From positions 2,852,001 through 2,916,000 of the forward strand of contig NC_008228.1 of NCBI RefSeq assembly GCF_000014225.1: DNA of 64,000 nt. Reading direction: 5' to 3'. This DNA is from Paraglaciecola sp. T6c. GTDB lineage: Bacteria > Pseudomonadota > Gammaproteobacteria > Enterobacterales > Alteromonadaceae. A program made the translations under genes and the position numbers. This document shows, in pieces, positions 63,387 through 64,000 of this stretch. The notes beneath the pieces are model-generated. The model had not been told where the DNA came from, did not search any database, and saw nothing but the letters and a program-made list of their open reading frames with translations. The first letter of the stretch is position 1; each line of letters begins with the position of its first letter.

Positions 63387-64000
63387 CTACTCTTCACCTC
63401 TCGGCTCAACTGCTCTAGGCAGTGACGGCAATACCCTACGTGCCAAAGCCACCCAAAACGGACTGGCAAATAAACTCAGGGCTATCACTGCCACGGTCAC
63501 ATGTTAACCATAATCACTGATAAGCTTTGATTGGCGGCCAAGCGTAGCCAATATAAAGCTGAACTCCCCAACTTGAGCAAGCATCGCCGCAGCATAAAGG
63601 CTTTTTGTCCAACTGACGTGCAATAAGCGCAGTGTGAAAGTCGCTATCAAGGTATTACCCACCAGCACCATGAGCAGCAATGAGATTAATAAGGTGCTGT
63701 TTTGCACGATAAACTGCACGTTTAGCAACATGCCGATAGACATAAAAAATAACGCAATAAACACCACATGAAAGGCTTGTAAGCTGCTTCTGATCCACAT
63801 CGAATCTTTCATTTTCGCCACCAGCATGCCGCCAACAAAGGCACCTAGTGCAGTCGATAAATGCATCAACCCAGACAACAAGGCTAAGCCAAAACAACAT
63901 AAAAGCGCGCCAAAAACTTGAAGTTCGTGGTTCACCTTAAGCTTATTCAACCACGTGAATTCAATGTATTCTTGATTCAGCAACCAACGTACTAGTAACA
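63387..64000 (-). pseudogene. Kef-type cation/proton antiporter, 3' part, in-frame stop
   Basis: The frame is open at the window edge, so the gene begins outside. It encodes membrane segments of a CPA2/Kef-type antiporter (STALGAFVGGMLVA, FFMSIGMLLNVQF, LAQVGEFSFILATLG). A TAA at 63506-63504 interrupts it after SKLISDYG. The same frame then continues HVTVAVIALSLFASPFWVAL and a basic tail to a TAG at 63389-63387, which is the expected last membrane helix. This is a nonsense substitution with no frameshift. A sequencing error, recent decay or a functional shortened protein are all possible. Confidence 0.7.

Overview
The window looks like chromosomal DNA of a marine gammaproteobacterium of the order Alteromonadales, close to Paraglaciecola/Glaciecola/Alteromonas. 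This rests on the mix of protein families (monomeric isocitrate dehydrogenase, AstB beside TopA, SppA, RoxA, a TIGR03503-type protein, an HflD/MnmA/PurB block) and on the moderate GC content. It is an inference from protein recognition, not from a search. Most of the window is conserved chromosomal backbone. I found no insertion sequence, prophage or CRISPR array.

Layout. 1-2.0 kb: the 3' end of a dockerin-bearing secreted protein, then a small cohesin-like protein with a PEP-CTERM-like tail, then a stand-alone GAF protein. 2.0-5.0 kb: an SOS block with umuDC, a LexA box touching the umuD start, a decayed divergent SRAP/YedK gene and a DUF1801 protein. 5.0-7.9 kb: a FAN1-like VRR-NUC nuclease fused to a DnaQ-type exonuclease, and a CIA30-family protein. 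8-14 kb: a DUF2891 protein, an HPP membrane protein, two unrecognised genes, a DUF4862 protein and a DUF2058 protein. 14-25 kb: topA, astB, an Ig-repeat lipoprotein, a dicarboxylate/amino-acid symporter, lolD-lolE without an adjacent lolC, and a CNNM/CBS protein. 25.4-25.8 kb: three identical tandem tRNA-Asp genes behind a strong sigma70 promoter.

25.9-35 kb: a TIGR03503-like membrane protein, dnaQ, rnhA, a VOC protein, sppA, sprT, yfbV, trxB, aat, bpt and infA. 35-41 kb: clpA, clpS, cspD and monomeric icd. Aat, Bpt, ClpS and ClpA together form the bacterial N-degron pathway: two transferases add destabilising N-terminal residues, the adaptor reads them, and the unfoldase feeds ClpP. 41-48 kb: rluE, mnmA-hflD-purB, a membrane class III adenylate cyclase, roxA and a lipoprotein. 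48-56 kb: a LytS/LytTR two-component pair, an Mpo1-like protein, a PilZ protein, an M61 peptidase, an adenosine-deaminase-like protein lacking the usual catalytic Glu, and a zinc alcohol dehydrogenase.

56-64 kb: a translationally coupled cusC-cusB-cusA copper/silver efflux operon whose CusB carries a C-terminal CusF-like domain with altered ligands, a CopL-like Cys/Met/His-rich secreted protein, and the 3' part of a Kef-type antiporter gene interrupted by an in-frame stop.

The observations I find most worth following are the dockerin/cohesin pair, the FAN1-DnaQ fusion, the SRAP pseudogene sharing a LexA box with umuDC, the CusB-CusF fusion with missing ligands, the HAGE-less deaminase, and lolDE without lolC.
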